Shown: one piece after another, positions 8,501 through 15,622 of the stretch
How the letters are laid out: each line of letters begins with the position of its first letter
How positions within the stretch are numbered: position 1 is the stretch's first letter
Assembly: GCA_934675735.1 (NCBI GenBank)
Contig: CAKURR010000012.1
Location: 15,454 to 79,453 of the forward strand
Length of the DNA stretch: 64,000 nt
Direction of reading: 5' to 3'
Source: an uncultured Clostridia bacterium
GTDB lineage: Bacteria; Bacillota; Clostridia; Christensenellales; Aristaeellaceae
Position numbers and translations under genes: made by a program
Notes under the pieces: model-generated
Database searches by the model: none
What the model was told of the DNA's origin: nothing
The model's input: only the letters and a program-made list of their open reading frames with translations

Positions 8501-9435
8501 AGCATATACGCGGGCGGATAATCGCAGAAATAGCCCTCTTCGTAGAAATTCGCCGGGCCGCCGGCGGCCATCTTGCCCGCCCATGCGCCGAAGCAGCCCA
8601 TGTCCACGCCGTATCCCTCGACCGTGAACGCCAGAATCACGCGAATCGCCAGCGCGCCAAAAAGCACCGCAAGCAGGCCCGCGCGCGCGTCAAGCTTTCT
8701 GCCCGTCAGGCCGCGAACCAGCGCCGCCGCCAGCGCCAGATACACGGCGGCCGCGCCGAGCAGCAGCGGGATGCTCATGTCCTTAGCCGTTTTCGGCTCG
8801 CTCGTCTCGGTCTTTTTACTCGGCGCGGGCGTGGCCAAATCGAGCACCGTCTCGCCGACGGGCACGGTTTCAACCTGCTCCAAGCTCACGTCGGTGAACC
8901 ACGCCTTGCCCGTGTTCTCCGAGCCGTAGCCGCCCAGCCGCACCATCACCGTGACTTCCTTCTGCCCCTTGCCCGTGCGGCCGTAGAGGGTCAGCGTCTC
9001 CCATTGGCCGTTCGTGTCGTGCACGTCGCGGCTCGTGCCGTAAATGCCGGAGAAGGACACGTTCGCGCCCTTCGTCTCCACGCCGCATCCCTCGGCCATC
9101 ACGCGCGCGGTCAGCTTGTAGGTCGTGTTCTCGCGGACGGCGACCGTCTGCTCAAAGCGCGCGTCGTTGCTCGCGGCGTTTTCCACCAGCGCGGCGGTCG
9201 TGCCGTCGTCAAGCGTCACTGCTTCCAGATACGACGCGCCCGCGCTCGTCACCCACATGCCGGTGCTCCAGCCCTTGGGCTGTCCGTCCTCCAAAATCGA
9301 AAAATCGCCGTTTGCAATCAGGCTGCCCGTCTGCGGCACGCTGTCCTTCATGCCGCCCGAAAGGCGCACAAAGCACACCGCCGCGATAAGCAGCGCAAAC
9401 AAAACGGCGAATCCTGTCTTCTGACGTTTTTTCAT
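5512..9435 (-). CDS. Giant membrane protein with two GT-C (PMT-type) glycosyltransferase modules
   Basis: A 1307-residue integral membrane protein. In order: a signal-anchor helix (about 8-27); an extracytoplasmic beta-sandwich resembling CBM4/9-type carbohydrate-binding domains (about 35-190); a first multi-helix GT-C region (about 220-640) with GVDMGCFGAWAG and CDYPPAYM in its first loop; a charged cytoplasmic linker (about 645-690); one helix followed by a second galactose-binding-like sandwich (about 720-860); then a second, PMT/GT39-like module with FDEIYHARTG (the acidic pair of protein mannosyltransferases) and THPPLGKVF. Such enzymes transfer sugars from polyprenyl-phosphate donors outside the membrane. 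Acceptor and sugar are unknown. Members with one GT-C module are usually 450-900 residues, so this looks like a fusion or tandem duplication. Confidence 0.85.
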   Translation of the reverse strand: MKKRQKTGFAVLFALLIAAVCFVRLSGGMKDSVPQTGSLIANGDFSILEDGQPKGWSTGMWVTSAGASYLEAVTLDDGTTAALVENAASNDARFEQTVAVRENTTYKLTARVMAEGCGVETKGANVSFSGIYGTSRDVHDTNGQWETLTLYGRTGKGQKEVTVMVRLGGYGSENTGKAWFTDVSLEQVETVPVGETVLDLATPAPSKKTETSEPKTAKDMSIPLLLGAAAVYLALAAALVRGLTGRKLDARAGLLAVLFGALAIRVILAFTVEGYGVDMGCFGAWAGKMAAGGPANFYEEGYFCDYPPAYMLVLWLFGLLGRLLGFGTGSMAFQGLMKLAPIACDLALAAVCFVFAKKKLGEGTALAVAALLALNPAFIVTSSCWGQIDSALALLLVLMLLYAREGKWHIAIPIFALAVLAKPQAGLLAPLGVAALLKETRPGEKRGKSIGMGFLGGVAVTLAVVLPFAWGENIFTWLVDKYAATLSGYPHASLSTGNLMFLLGGNWVDESTALIGGMTYGQIGLMLMMLSFAAGMAVYFMGKDRSRLFLAAALTMQLLFALTTKMHERYILPALALLFFAFVETGDIRLLISAVLASAASAVNIGVVLAYDYLIAPNTWLGYVLGVVQLAAAGLTAFTAVRLSMGAQPTALPERKAKPAETAEEGGEKPLCAAEKRERDELLHPQDYRLHLKKRDYIIMGALTLVYGVVAFVHLGTTKAPQTGYVSTAAGETVVLDLGDNQEDFHLYYYGGISDTQFSVATSVDGVTYTDEIGAFFDRGECFKWLALREPTYNADGVVAGASGGMLALNGRYVRLTFDGAGSALWEVAAVDGEGRVIPVISVASSGAVEGRAADPNTLIDEQDTVPEKPTYENSMYFDEIYHARTGYEHAHSLYTYETTHPPLGKVFMSWCIDLMGMTPFAWRFAGTVTGILMIPAIYLLAMQLMKRTRWAALSALLLTADCMHFTQTRIATIDSFPVLFMMVMFLFMARWMQMSFYHQKLWKTLIPLFFSGVFMGLAIASKWIGCYGAVGLAVLFFSRFITLYKQSVCAKAHREENPAFARAADSFVSNGAATLAACVVFFVIVPLTIYCLSYIPYLSAYGEVKLNLKTFERIWNAQVTMFEYHKNLVATHYFSSPWYEWPLIIKPMWYYSAAFPEMGKASTIMAFGNPAVWWTGLAAILFVLGYSAYRNALPMLRVTRGRDDAYDRAMPIIAVGFLSAYLPWVLVSRLTFIYHYFASVPFIILATAQGLRYLERRNEKLSHALMLVLGVAAVTLFIAFYPYASGLEVSREWLARMNWFKNWMWY

Positions 9436-9457
9436 TGCATGAATCCTCCGGGAAAAG

Positions 9458-9814
9458 TTAAAACACAGGCCCCCGATAGGGGAACGCGTCCTTGATATGC
9501 GTCAGCCTTGCGCCCTGAAGCTCGATGACGTCAAAGCGGGCCTGCCGCTCGGTCAGGCCGTTTTTCGCCATATAAAGCAGCGCGCCTTTGCATATTCTCT
9601 TTTGTTTGGCAAGCGTCACGGCCTCGCGCCCGTAAGACGCGCCGCCCGTCCTCATCTTGACTTCGACAAAGACGATAACCCGCCCGTCCTGTGCAATCAG
9701 GTCGATTTCCGCGCCGGGGAACACCGCGTTTCGCGCGAGGATTTGGTAGCCCCGCCCCGCGAGGTACTGCTCGGCTCTGACTTCGCCGAGCATCCCCATA
9801 CCATTTGAATCCAC
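9458..9814 (-). CDS. yraN: YraN family (UPF0102) putative endonuclease
   Basis: A 118-residue restriction-endonuclease-fold protein of the YraN/UPF0102 family. GAEIDLIAQDG and FVEVKMR supply the PD-(D/E)xK-type acidic residues and lysine. The GTG at 9814 is chosen: AAAGGAG stands 6-7 bases upstream and the resulting length fits the family (about 120). A longer in-frame extension upstream would translate a repeat element and is discarded. The gene follows rnhB, the common bacterial order rplS-rbgA-rnhB-yraN, but here a hairpin repeat of about 130 bases separates them. The cellular role of YraN is not settled; DNA uptake or repair have been suggested. Confidence 0.88.
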   Translation of the reverse strand: MDSNGMGMLGEVRAEQYLAGRGYQILARNAVFPGAEIDLIAQDGRVIVFVEVKMRTGGASYGREAVTLAKQKRICKGALLYMAKNGLTERQARFDVIELQGARLTHIKDAFPYRGPVF

Positions 9815-9824
9815 GTTGGTCTCC

Positions 9825-9958
9825 TTTGGGGCTGCTGCCCCCCTACTTCGCTTCGCGGCAACAAAAACAAGATTCATATCCATGGATTGCATCGCAATCC
9901 ATGATGAGGAAGGTGCAGGGAACTCAGTTCCCTGCCGGGGTTTGGGGCAGCGCCCCAA
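9825..9958 (+). repeat. Inverted pair of hairpin repeats between yraN and rnhB
   Basis: GGGGC-TGCT-GCCCC (9828-9841) abuts the yraN RBS. At the other end TTGGGGC-AGC-GCCCCAA (9942-9958) lies 14 bases from the rnhB stop. Between them are CTTCGCTTCGCGG, a perfect hairpin CATGGATTGC-ATC-GCAATCCATG (about 9882-9904) and the palindrome GCAGGGAACT-C-AGTTCCCTGC (9915-9935). It has the same module order as the copy before pxpA with different arm sequences. Confidence 0.88.
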
Positions 9959-9972
9959 CGTCCCCCATCCCC

Positions 9973-10593
9973 TCACACCGCGACAAAGTGCCCGATGAAC
10001 GAGCGGCGGTGAATCGGCGTCGGGCCGTATTGCTTCAGCGCGGCAATGTGCTCCGCCGTGCCGTATCCCTTGTTCTTCGCCAAACCGTATTGCGGATACT
10101 GCGCGTCCAGCTCGCGCATGATGCGGTCACGCGTCACCTTCGCCAAAATGGAAGCCGCCGCAATCGAGTAACACAGCGCGTCGCCGTGCACCAGCCCGCG
10201 CACCTCGCCCGCCACATCCAGCTTGGTCACCGCGTCCACCAGGAATAAATCGCACGGCGCATCCTTCGCCGCAAGCGCCATCGCGTTCTTCGTCGCATTC
10301 AGGATGTTCACACGGTCGATTTCCTCCGGCGACGCGAGAATCACCTTCGCATAGACCGCCGTTTCCATGATTTGGTCATAGAGCGCTTCGCGGCGCTTTT
10401 CCGTCAGCTTCTTGCTGTCGTCCACATACAGCAGCAGCGGCTCGGGCGGCATCACGACGCACGCCGCCGCAACCGGCCCGCAGAGCGGCCCTCGCCCCGC
10501 CTCGTCAATGCCCGCAAAGGCGCGCCCCGTCGCCCAAACAGCCTTGTCCGTCTGCGTGATTTCTTCCAAGCGGGCGTTCCAGTCTTTTTTCAC
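9973..10593 (-). CDS. rnhB: Ribonuclease HII
   Basis: RNase HII of 206 residues; removes RNA from RNA-DNA hybrids and single ribonucleotides misincorporated into DNA. The first catalytic Asp-Glu pair is in GIDEAGRGPLCGP (about 28-40), a further Asp in FLVDAV, and SILAKVTRDRIM holds the last conserved Asp. PTPIHRRSF near the C-terminus is typical. Its ATG overlaps the end of rbgA by 4 bases (ATGA), giving coupling. The 3' end is followed directly by a repeat hairpin. Confidence 0.96.
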   Translation of the reverse strand: MKKDWNARLEEITQTDKAVWATGRAFAGIDEAGRGPLCGPVAAACVVMPPEPLLLYVDDSKKLTEKRREALYDQIMETAVYAKVILASPEEIDRVNILNATKNAMALAAKDAPCDLFLVDAVTKLDVAGEVRGLVHGDALCYSIAAASILAKVTRDRIMRELDAQYPQYGLAKNKGYGTAEHIAALKQYGPTPIHRRSFIGHFVAV

Positions 10594-11492
10594 GGCTGCG
10601 CCTCCGTGTTCTGCGGCTTCGCGGGCGCTTTTTGCAGCGTAATGCGCCCCAGCTTGCCCGCGCGGAACTCATCCAGAATGACCGCCGCGCCGCGATCGGT
10701 GTCGCAGACGCCGCCGGGCAGCAGCCAGCCGCGCCCGCGGCAGGCCTCATCCAGCAGAGGCACGCCGCGCAAGGTGTTATCCTTGAGCTTGAAGCGGGTC
10801 GTCAGCGCGTCGGTGTGATCCTCCATCAGGCGTTCCATCAGACGGATGGCAAGCATCTGCTGATCCATGATGTTATCGTTAATCGTGCCGACAAACGCCA
10901 GCGCGCGCGCGTCCTGCTGGTCGCTGAGATTCGGCCAGAGCAGGCCGGGGGTATCCAGCAATTCCAGATACGGCGTGATGCGCACCCACTGATTGCTGCG
11001 GGTCACGCCGGGGCGGTCGCCGGTTCGCGCGATGGAAGCGCCGTTGATGCGGTTGGTGAACGTGGATTTACCGACGTTCGGCACGCCGACAATCATCACG
11101 CGGACGGTTTTTTTCACGCCCTTGGCGGCCATTTTGGCCACGGCGTCGGCGCTGGCTTTTTCGATGCGGGCGACGATATCCTTCGCCTTCCCGCGGATGC
11201 TGTCAAAACTCATGCAGTCGATGCCCTGTGCGCGGAAATAGCCGAGCCACGCGCGGGTTTCGCGTTCCTCCGCGAGGTCGGCCTTACCGAGCACGAGCAG
11301 ATGGCGTTTATTTTTGATCATATCGGCCAAATCCGGATTTCGGCTGGCGCGGGGGATGCGCGCGTCGCAAAGCTCGACGACCACATCGACGCGGCTGAGC
11401 TGGTCGGCCAACGCGCGTTTAGCCCTTGCCATATGGCCGGGATACCAGTTAATCTTTTTTTCATCGGCGCGGAGCATCACATCTTCGTTCAT
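10590..11492 (-). CDS. rbgA: Ribosome biogenesis GTPase RbgA (YlqF)
   Basis: Circularly permuted GTPase, 300 residues, that acts late in 50S subunit assembly. The permuted motif order is visible: G4 first (LVLGKADL, with GKAD in place of NKAD), then G1 GVPNVGKST and G3 DTPG. The N-terminal WYPGHMARA is the family signature. Start at 11492: AGGAGGTACT directly precedes this ATG; the longer in-frame extension reads through a repeat element. It overlaps rnhB by 4 bases. A terminator-like hairpin at 11602 separates it from rplS, so it may depend on read-through or on a promoter within the repeat region. Confidence 0.95.
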   Translation of the reverse strand: MNEDVMLRADEKKINWYPGHMARAKRALADQLSRVDVVVELCDARIPRASRNPDLADMIKNKRHLLVLGKADLAEERETRAWLGYFRAQGIDCMSFDSIRGKAKDIVARIEKASADAVAKMAAKGVKKTVRVMIVGVPNVGKSTFTNRINGASIARTGDRPGVTRSNQWVRITPYLELLDTPGLLWPNLSDQQDARALAFVGTINDNIMDQQMLAIRLMERLMEDHTDALTTRFKLKDNTLRGVPLLDEACRGRGWLLPGGVCDTDRGAAVILDEFRAGKLGRITLQKAPAKPQNTEAQP

Positions 11493-11505
11493 AGTACCTC
11501 CTTCA

Positions 11506-11575
11506 TGGGGCGCCGCCCCATACCCCGGCAGGGAACATGTTCCCTGCACCCTTTCTTCGCTTCGCGCCGGCTCGA
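11506..11575 (-). repeat. Hairpin repeat upstream of rbgA
   Basis: On the minus strand it reads GCGAAGCGAAGAAAGG, then the 20-base perfect palindrome GCAGGGAACATGTTCCCTGC (11528-11547), a CGGGGTA linker, then TGGGGC-GGC-GCCCCA (11506-11520), ending just before the rbgA RBS. Confidence 0.88.
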
Positions 11576-11601
11576 TGTTTTTTAGGCGCGTAAAATGATA
11601 G

Positions 11602-11635
11602 AAAAAGACCGTCGGACGCAACGCCCGGCGGTCTT
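11602..11635 (-). terminator. Intrinsic terminator after rplS
   Basis: On the minus strand AAGACCGCCGGGCG pairs with CGTCCGACGGTCTT, with small mismatches, and is followed by a short T run. It lies 11 bases downstream of the rplS stop. Confidence 0.7.
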
Positions 11636-11645
11636 AACAGCACAA

Positions 11646-11987
11646 TTACTTCTCCTTAATCTTGGCGGCCTTGCCGGACAGATTACGCAGATAGTAGAGC
11701 TTCGCACGACGGACTTTGCCGCGACGGAGCACCGTAATCTTATCAAGACGCGGGGAATGCAGCGGGAAGGTACGCTCCACGCCAATGCCGTAGGAAACAC
11801 GGCGGAGGGTGAAGGTCTCACGGATGCTGCCGTTGCGCTTCGCGATGCAGATGCCCTCGAAGGCCTGCAGACGCTCGCGATCGCCCTCAACAACCTTAAC
11901 CATGACACGCAGGGTATCGCCCACGTTGAACTTGGGAAGGTCTTTCTTGAGCTGCTCGCTCTCAATAGCACGGATGATTTCGCTCAT
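11646..11987 (-). CDS. rplS: 50S ribosomal protein L19
   Basis: L19, 113 residues, full length for the family. FNVGDTLRV near residue 20, AFEGICIAKRNG near 42 and SPRLDKITVLRRGKVRRAK near 78 are characteristic. It lies at the 30S-50S interface. A sigma-A-type promoter is seen at 12069-12098, leaving an 80-base leader. The usual order rplS-rbgA-rnhB-yraN follows, with a terminator right after rplS so that L19 can be made in excess over the downstream genes. Confidence 0.98.
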   Translation of the reverse strand: MSEIIRAIESEQLKKDLPKFNVGDTLRVMVKVVEGDRERLQAFEGICIAKRNGSIRETFTLRRVSYGIGVERTFPLHSPRLDKITVLRRGKVRRAKLYYLRNLSGKAAKIKEK

Positions 11988-12068
11988 CGGTCAGTTTCTC
12001 CTTTCGTCGAGGCGTTCATGCGCAACGCGACTTTGTTCCGCAGCGGAGCGCCCGTTCATACAAAGGAG

Positions 12069-12098
12069 ATTATAACACGGTCAGTCCCCTTTTTGCAA
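12069..12098 (-). promoter_or_regulatory. Sigma-A promoter of rplS
   Basis: Minus strand TTGCAA (12093-12098), 18-base spacer, TATAAT (12069-12074). Confidence 0.75.
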
Positions 12099-12141
12099 GA
12101 GAAATTTTCGTTTTCGGCGAAGAAATCTGCTTTTTTCCGCG

Positions 12142-13311
12142 TTACATTGCGTCCATCGCCGCCTGCACGAGCCGCAGCGCGTCCTTGGGCGCGCTCTCGC
12201 CGCTCAGCACAGCTTCAACCGCCTCGCACATCAGTCTGCGCAGGGTCAGTCCCTTCTGCGTCGCGTCGATTTCGGGCAGCCAGACCGCGTCGTCGCGCCA
12301 GATGCCGCGGTCGCCGAGCACGAGCTGCGTCTGCGCGTCCTCATGCCAAAAGGCAATCGTCCGCATCGCCAGCGCGCGCTTGGCGCTGTCCGCTCCGGCG
12401 GCGACGCACGCGCCCGTCAGCTCGAACGAACGGATGACAAAGCCCGTGGACGACGGATACGGCATTTCGACGATTTCAATCCCGTTTTTCTCCAGCTCGC
12501 GGGCGTAGAGCCTGTCGTATTCGGGTCGCCAGTCGATGAACAGGGCCGTTTCGCCGTTCAAAAAGTGCGTCAGCGCCTCGTCGCGGCTCGCCGCCTCGGC
12601 AATCAGCCCGCCCTTCACGCGGTCGCGCAGCCATTCCAGCGCCGCACGCACGTTGACGTGCTCTGCCTGCACCCGCGCGCCGTCCTCGTCCAGCCACGAG
12701 CCGCCGTAGAGCGCTTGCAGCAACCCCTCCAGCGCGCCGCAGTCCGTCGGGCTTGCGGGCCAAATCTCCATCGCCGGATGTTCCGCCAGCGCAAACTCTT
12801 CCAAAATCCGGTCAAACTCCATCGGATACCACAGCGGGTGCTCGATGGGGTTGGTCATGCTGCCCATCCGCCGCTTTTCAAGCAGCCGCCGATTGACCGC
12901 CATCCGACGATGCTTTGCAATCAGCGGCATCATAAACAGCGACTCATCCTGCACGCAGGCATTGAGCACCTGCTCGTCGATGCGGCCGGCGTCCGTCACG
13001 CGCCCGTCCAGCGCGGCAAACAGGCCGTCGCTCACCCACACGCTCGCTTCGCTCGGCGCGCAGACGACGATTTCCGGCACGTCGTCCGCGAGAATCAGCG
13101 CGCGGAGGCCGCTTTCCCCCTCCGTCCCCTGCCGATAATGCCACTGCACCTGCGGAAACGCCCGCCGCGTCACATCCATCAGCCGTTCAGCCGTCTCCCG
13201 CTCCATCGCGTCCGCCGCGAAATACACATCCATCTGCACCTGAGCCTGCGCCCCCGCGCTCGCCGCCGCGGCGCAGGCCGTCAGCATCAGCGCCGCCAAA
13301 ACCTTCTTCAC
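12142..13311 (-). CDS. Extracellular solute-binding protein, family 1-like
   Basis: A 389-residue secreted protein resembling family 1 (sugar-type) ABC solute-binding proteins, weakly conserved. A signal sequence opens the protein. LTAC near residue 13 resembles a lipobox but would give a very short signal; cleavage after ASA is the alternative. ALILADDVPEIVVC and FLNGETALFIDWRPEY are typical of the fold. The GTG at 13311 is chosen because GGGAGGGG stands 6 bases upstream; an ATG at 13335 lacks an RBS. No permease or ATPase genes adjoin, so it is an orphan binding protein or a sensor. A terminator separates it from the reductase upstream. Ligand unknown. Confidence 0.7.
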   Translation of the reverse strand: MKKVLAALMLTACAAAASAGAQAQVQMDVYFAADAMERETAERLMDVTRRAFPQVQWHYRQGTEGESGLRALILADDVPEIVVCAPSEASVWVSDGLFAALDGRVTDAGRIDEQVLNACVQDESLFMMPLIAKHRRMAVNRRLLEKRRMGSMTNPIEHPLWYPMEFDRILEEFALAEHPAMEIWPASPTDCGALEGLLQALYGGSWLDEDGARVQAEHVNVRAALEWLRDRVKGGLIAEAASRDEALTHFLNGETALFIDWRPEYDRLYARELEKNGIEIVEMPYPSSTGFVIRSFELTGACVAAGADSAKRALAMRTIAFWHEDAQTQLVLGDRGIWRDDAVWLPEIDATQKGLTLRRLMCEAVEAVLSGESAPKDALRLVQAAMDAM

Positions 13312-13392
13312 ATGCGTCCCCTCCCCCATTGTCATGCTTCATATATACACAGGGCGGGAAGAAAGCATGCTTCAAACTTTTGGGGCGCAAAA

Positions 13393-13418
13393 GAACGGCG
13401 GCGCTTTCGCGCCGCCGC
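13393..13418 (-). terminator. Intrinsic terminator after the N-terminal-FMN reductase
   Basis: Minus strand CGGCGGCGC-GAAA-GCGCCGCCG followed by TTCTTTT; 17 bases past the reductase stop. Confidence 0.85.
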
Positions 13419-13433
13419 TTGTGAGCGATTCAA

Positions 13434-15317
13434 TTACTCAGCGGGGATGAAGTCCGGAAGTTCGCCGGTGGAAACCACGATACCGGAGATGTAGCCGAAG
13501 CCGCAAGCGTCAGCATCCGCGTTGGAGCCCAGACGGTTGGTGCCGTGCACGCCGCCGGTGACTTCGCCGGCCGCGTAGAGGCCTTCGATCGGCTGGCCGT
13601 AGATGTCGATGACGCGGGTCATGGTGTCGATGACCAGGCCGCCCATCGTGTGGTGCACGGACGGGAACTGCGGCAGCGCGTAGTACGGGCCTTCTTCAAT
13701 CTTCACCATGGTGGAAGCCATGACCTTGCCGAAGTCGAGATCCACGCCGTTGTCGATGTAGCTGTTGTGCTTCTCGATGGTGGCCTTCAGGTTCTCGCCG
13801 GTGACGGTCGGGTACTGGCCCTTGACGGCGAAGCCGTTGATCTTCTCGGCCAGCTCGTCGAGGGTATCCGCCTTCAGGATGCGGCCATCGGCGATACCGG
13901 CTTCGATTTCTTCGTCACGGACGTATCCGGCGACGACCGGCTCGGTGAAGATGGCGTAGGTGGAAACGAAACCGGTGTTGACGGCAGCGTTGGCGCAGAC
14001 GTCGCGGCGGTCGCCTTCGTTGACGTAGCGGTTGCCGTTGTAGTCAACATAGATGACGCCGTAGGACGGGCCGGTGAACGGCCACACCGCGTACTTATCC
14101 AGAACGCCGGTGTTCGGGTCAGCCCACGGATAACGCTGGATGTTGCTCATCTGGGTGGTGTTCGCGCCGATCGCCTGCGCGAGGTAGATGCCTTCGCCGG
14201 TGGACGCGGCCTTGATGTTGGTGGTCGGCAGATCCGCGGTCAGGTACGGAACCTGGGTCTCGCGCATCTCGACGTTGGAGGAGAAGCCGCCGGTCGCCAT
14301 GATGACGCCCTTCTTGGCCTCGATGGTCTTGTAGCCGTCAGCCGTCGCGACGCGGATACCGACAACGCGGTTCGCCTCGTCGCGAGTGCGGTAGATTTCA
14401 ACCAGCTTGGTCTCCAGCTCGATGGTCGCGCTGGTTTCCTTCAGCATCTTGAGCTGCAGGTTGGTGATGTCGGAACCGACCTGGTTCTCGGTGACGTAGG
14501 TGCGGTAGCCGTAGTGTCCGCCCGGACGAGCCAGCGTATCGCGAATCTGCAGGCCGTTGTCCAGCAGCAGGTCGAAGTAAACCGGAGAGGCGTAAACCAT
14601 CTCGCGCACCAGCGCCGGGTTGCTCATGTTGTCGCCGCCCTTGATGGTGTCCTCGATGTGCTTCTCGGCGGTGTCCGGCTCAAGGCCCAGCTTCTGCTGG
14701 AGCTCGGCGGCACGCTCGGAGGTGTAAGCGGCGTACTGGCCGCCGTTGATGGCGCTGTTGCCGCCGGTGGTGGAGAGCTTCTCAACCAGCACGACGCTGC
14801 TGCCGGCCTTCTCCGCAGAGTAAGCCGCCGCGAGACCCGCAAAACCGCCGCCGACGACGACGACGTCATAGCTCTCGTCCCACTGCTCGGGCACTTCGAC
14901 AGAGCCCATCGTCGGGAAGTAATCCGGCGCGGCGGATTCCTTCGCCTCAACCGGCTTCTTGAAGTCTTCGACATTCGCGCCGGCTTCGACCAGAGCCGCT
15001 TCTACGGCCTTGAGGATGCCTTCGGAAGTACGGGTCGCGCCGCTGACGGTATCGACCGCCAGAGACTGCGCTTCCAGAATCGCGGCGGGCATCTTTTCCA
15101 GCGCCGGCCAGCCGGGAGCGGTCTCGTTGTAAGCCGTGACCTTGATGTCCTCGATCTTGTCCTCGGACACGGTGACGTCAACCGTCAGGCCGTCATACAT
15201 GCCGCGGGTGACCTCGGTGTAGGTGCCGGGCTTCATGCCTTCGGCCATCGCAGCCGTAAAGCAGGAAGAAGCCAGCAGGCAGACGCTTGCCAGAGAGGCG
15301 ATCCATTTCTTGTTCAT
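13434..15317 (-). CDS. Secreted flavoprotein reductase: FMN-binding domain + FAD fumarate/urocanate-reductase-like domain
   Basis: A 627-residue exported flavoprotein. A Sec signal peptide (about 1-26, cleaved near AMA-EG) is followed by an FMN_bind domain (about 27-105) with the flavinylation motif DTVSGAT, whose Thr (about 95) is expected to carry covalent FMN after ApbE-type modification. Then comes an FAD_binding_2 domain with GGGFAG (about 156-161), HHTMGG and GTNRLGSNA near the C-terminus. This order is that of extracellular fumarate, urocanate and methacrylate reductases, which use small organic molecules as respiratory acceptors. Substrate unknown. The ATG at 15317 is favoured over 15347 because it begins the signal peptide. 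A LysR gene on the same strand lies upstream. No ApbE gene is in the window. Confidence 0.85.
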   Translation of the reverse strand: MNKKWIASLASVCLLASSCFTAAMAEGMKPGTYTEVTRGMYDGLTVDVTVSEDKIEDIKVTAYNETAPGWPALEKMPAAILEAQSLAVDTVSGATRTSEGILKAVEAALVEAGANVEDFKKPVEAKESAAPDYFPTMGSVEVPEQWDESYDVVVVGGGFAGLAAAYSAEKAGSSVVLVEKLSTTGGNSAINGGQYAAYTSERAAELQQKLGLEPDTAEKHIEDTIKGGDNMSNPALVREMVYASPVYFDLLLDNGLQIRDTLARPGGHYGYRTYVTENQVGSDITNLQLKMLKETSATIELETKLVEIYRTRDEANRVVGIRVATADGYKTIEAKKGVIMATGGFSSNVEMRETQVPYLTADLPTTNIKAASTGEGIYLAQAIGANTTQMSNIQRYPWADPNTGVLDKYAVWPFTGPSYGVIYVDYNGNRYVNEGDRRDVCANAAVNTGFVSTYAIFTEPVVAGYVRDEEIEAGIADGRILKADTLDELAEKINGFAVKGQYPTVTGENLKATIEKHNSYIDNGVDLDFGKVMASTMVKIEEGPYYALPQFPSVHHTMGGLVIDTMTRVIDIYGQPIEGLYAAGEVTGGVHGTNRLGSNADADACGFGYISGIVVSTGELPDFIPAE

Positions 15318-15622
15318 TCTTCTTTTTTCTCCTTTCCTACGTTTCACACGTTCGGAATTTCCTTGACATCATTGTACATGATTTTATACGTTTGAGCACT
15401 CGAAAGGAGGAAATGAACCATTCGAAAAACAGAAATTTAACGAATCGTCTGACGTCATGCCTCTCCATCCCGCCGTGAAGTGAAGAAAGGGATTTGGAGC
15501 GAAAATCCAAATCGGGCATGGTCGGCGTTCCTTTACGCCCTATAATTATAAGAAAAAACGCCGTTCCGCCACAGGATGCAAAGCCCCCCGCAATCGAAAC
15601 GGCGTATCTTGGTCGTCTTTCT
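15318..15622. other. 305-base intergenic region between reductase and LysR gene
   Basis: It holds the LysR terminator (15552-15605), a hairpin GATTTGGA-N7-TCCAAATC (15491-15513), and a plus-strand TTGACA (15363-15368) with TATACG 16 bases on. AAAGGAGG (15402-15409) then precedes a 21-codon ORF at 15413-15478 (MNHSKN...SIPP). On the minus strand TCATGTACAATGA (about 15369-15381) is a near-palindrome that could be a LysR site or -10 element for the reductase. None of these is proven. Confidence 0.4.
15552..15605 (-). terminator. Intrinsic terminator after LysR gene 1
   Basis: Minus strand ACGCCGTT (15598-15605) pairs with AACGGCGT (15558-15565), followed by TTTTTT; it starts 18 bases past the stop. 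Confidence 0.75.

Noticed and set aside
7198..9495. Long plus-strand open frame opposite the giant glycosyltransferase
   Set aside because: It is the antisense of a well-supported membrane protein, rich in Arg/His/Gln and without RBS or domain; high G+C and codon bias create such shadows.
9815..9976. N-terminal extension of YraN up to 9976
   Set aside because: It would translate a hairpin repeat and overlap rnhB; the GTG at 9814 has a proper RBS and gives the family length.
11988..12068. A ribosomal-protein L19 leader RNA upstream of rplS
   Set aside because: The 80-base leader exists, but I could not recognise the known leader structure by eye.
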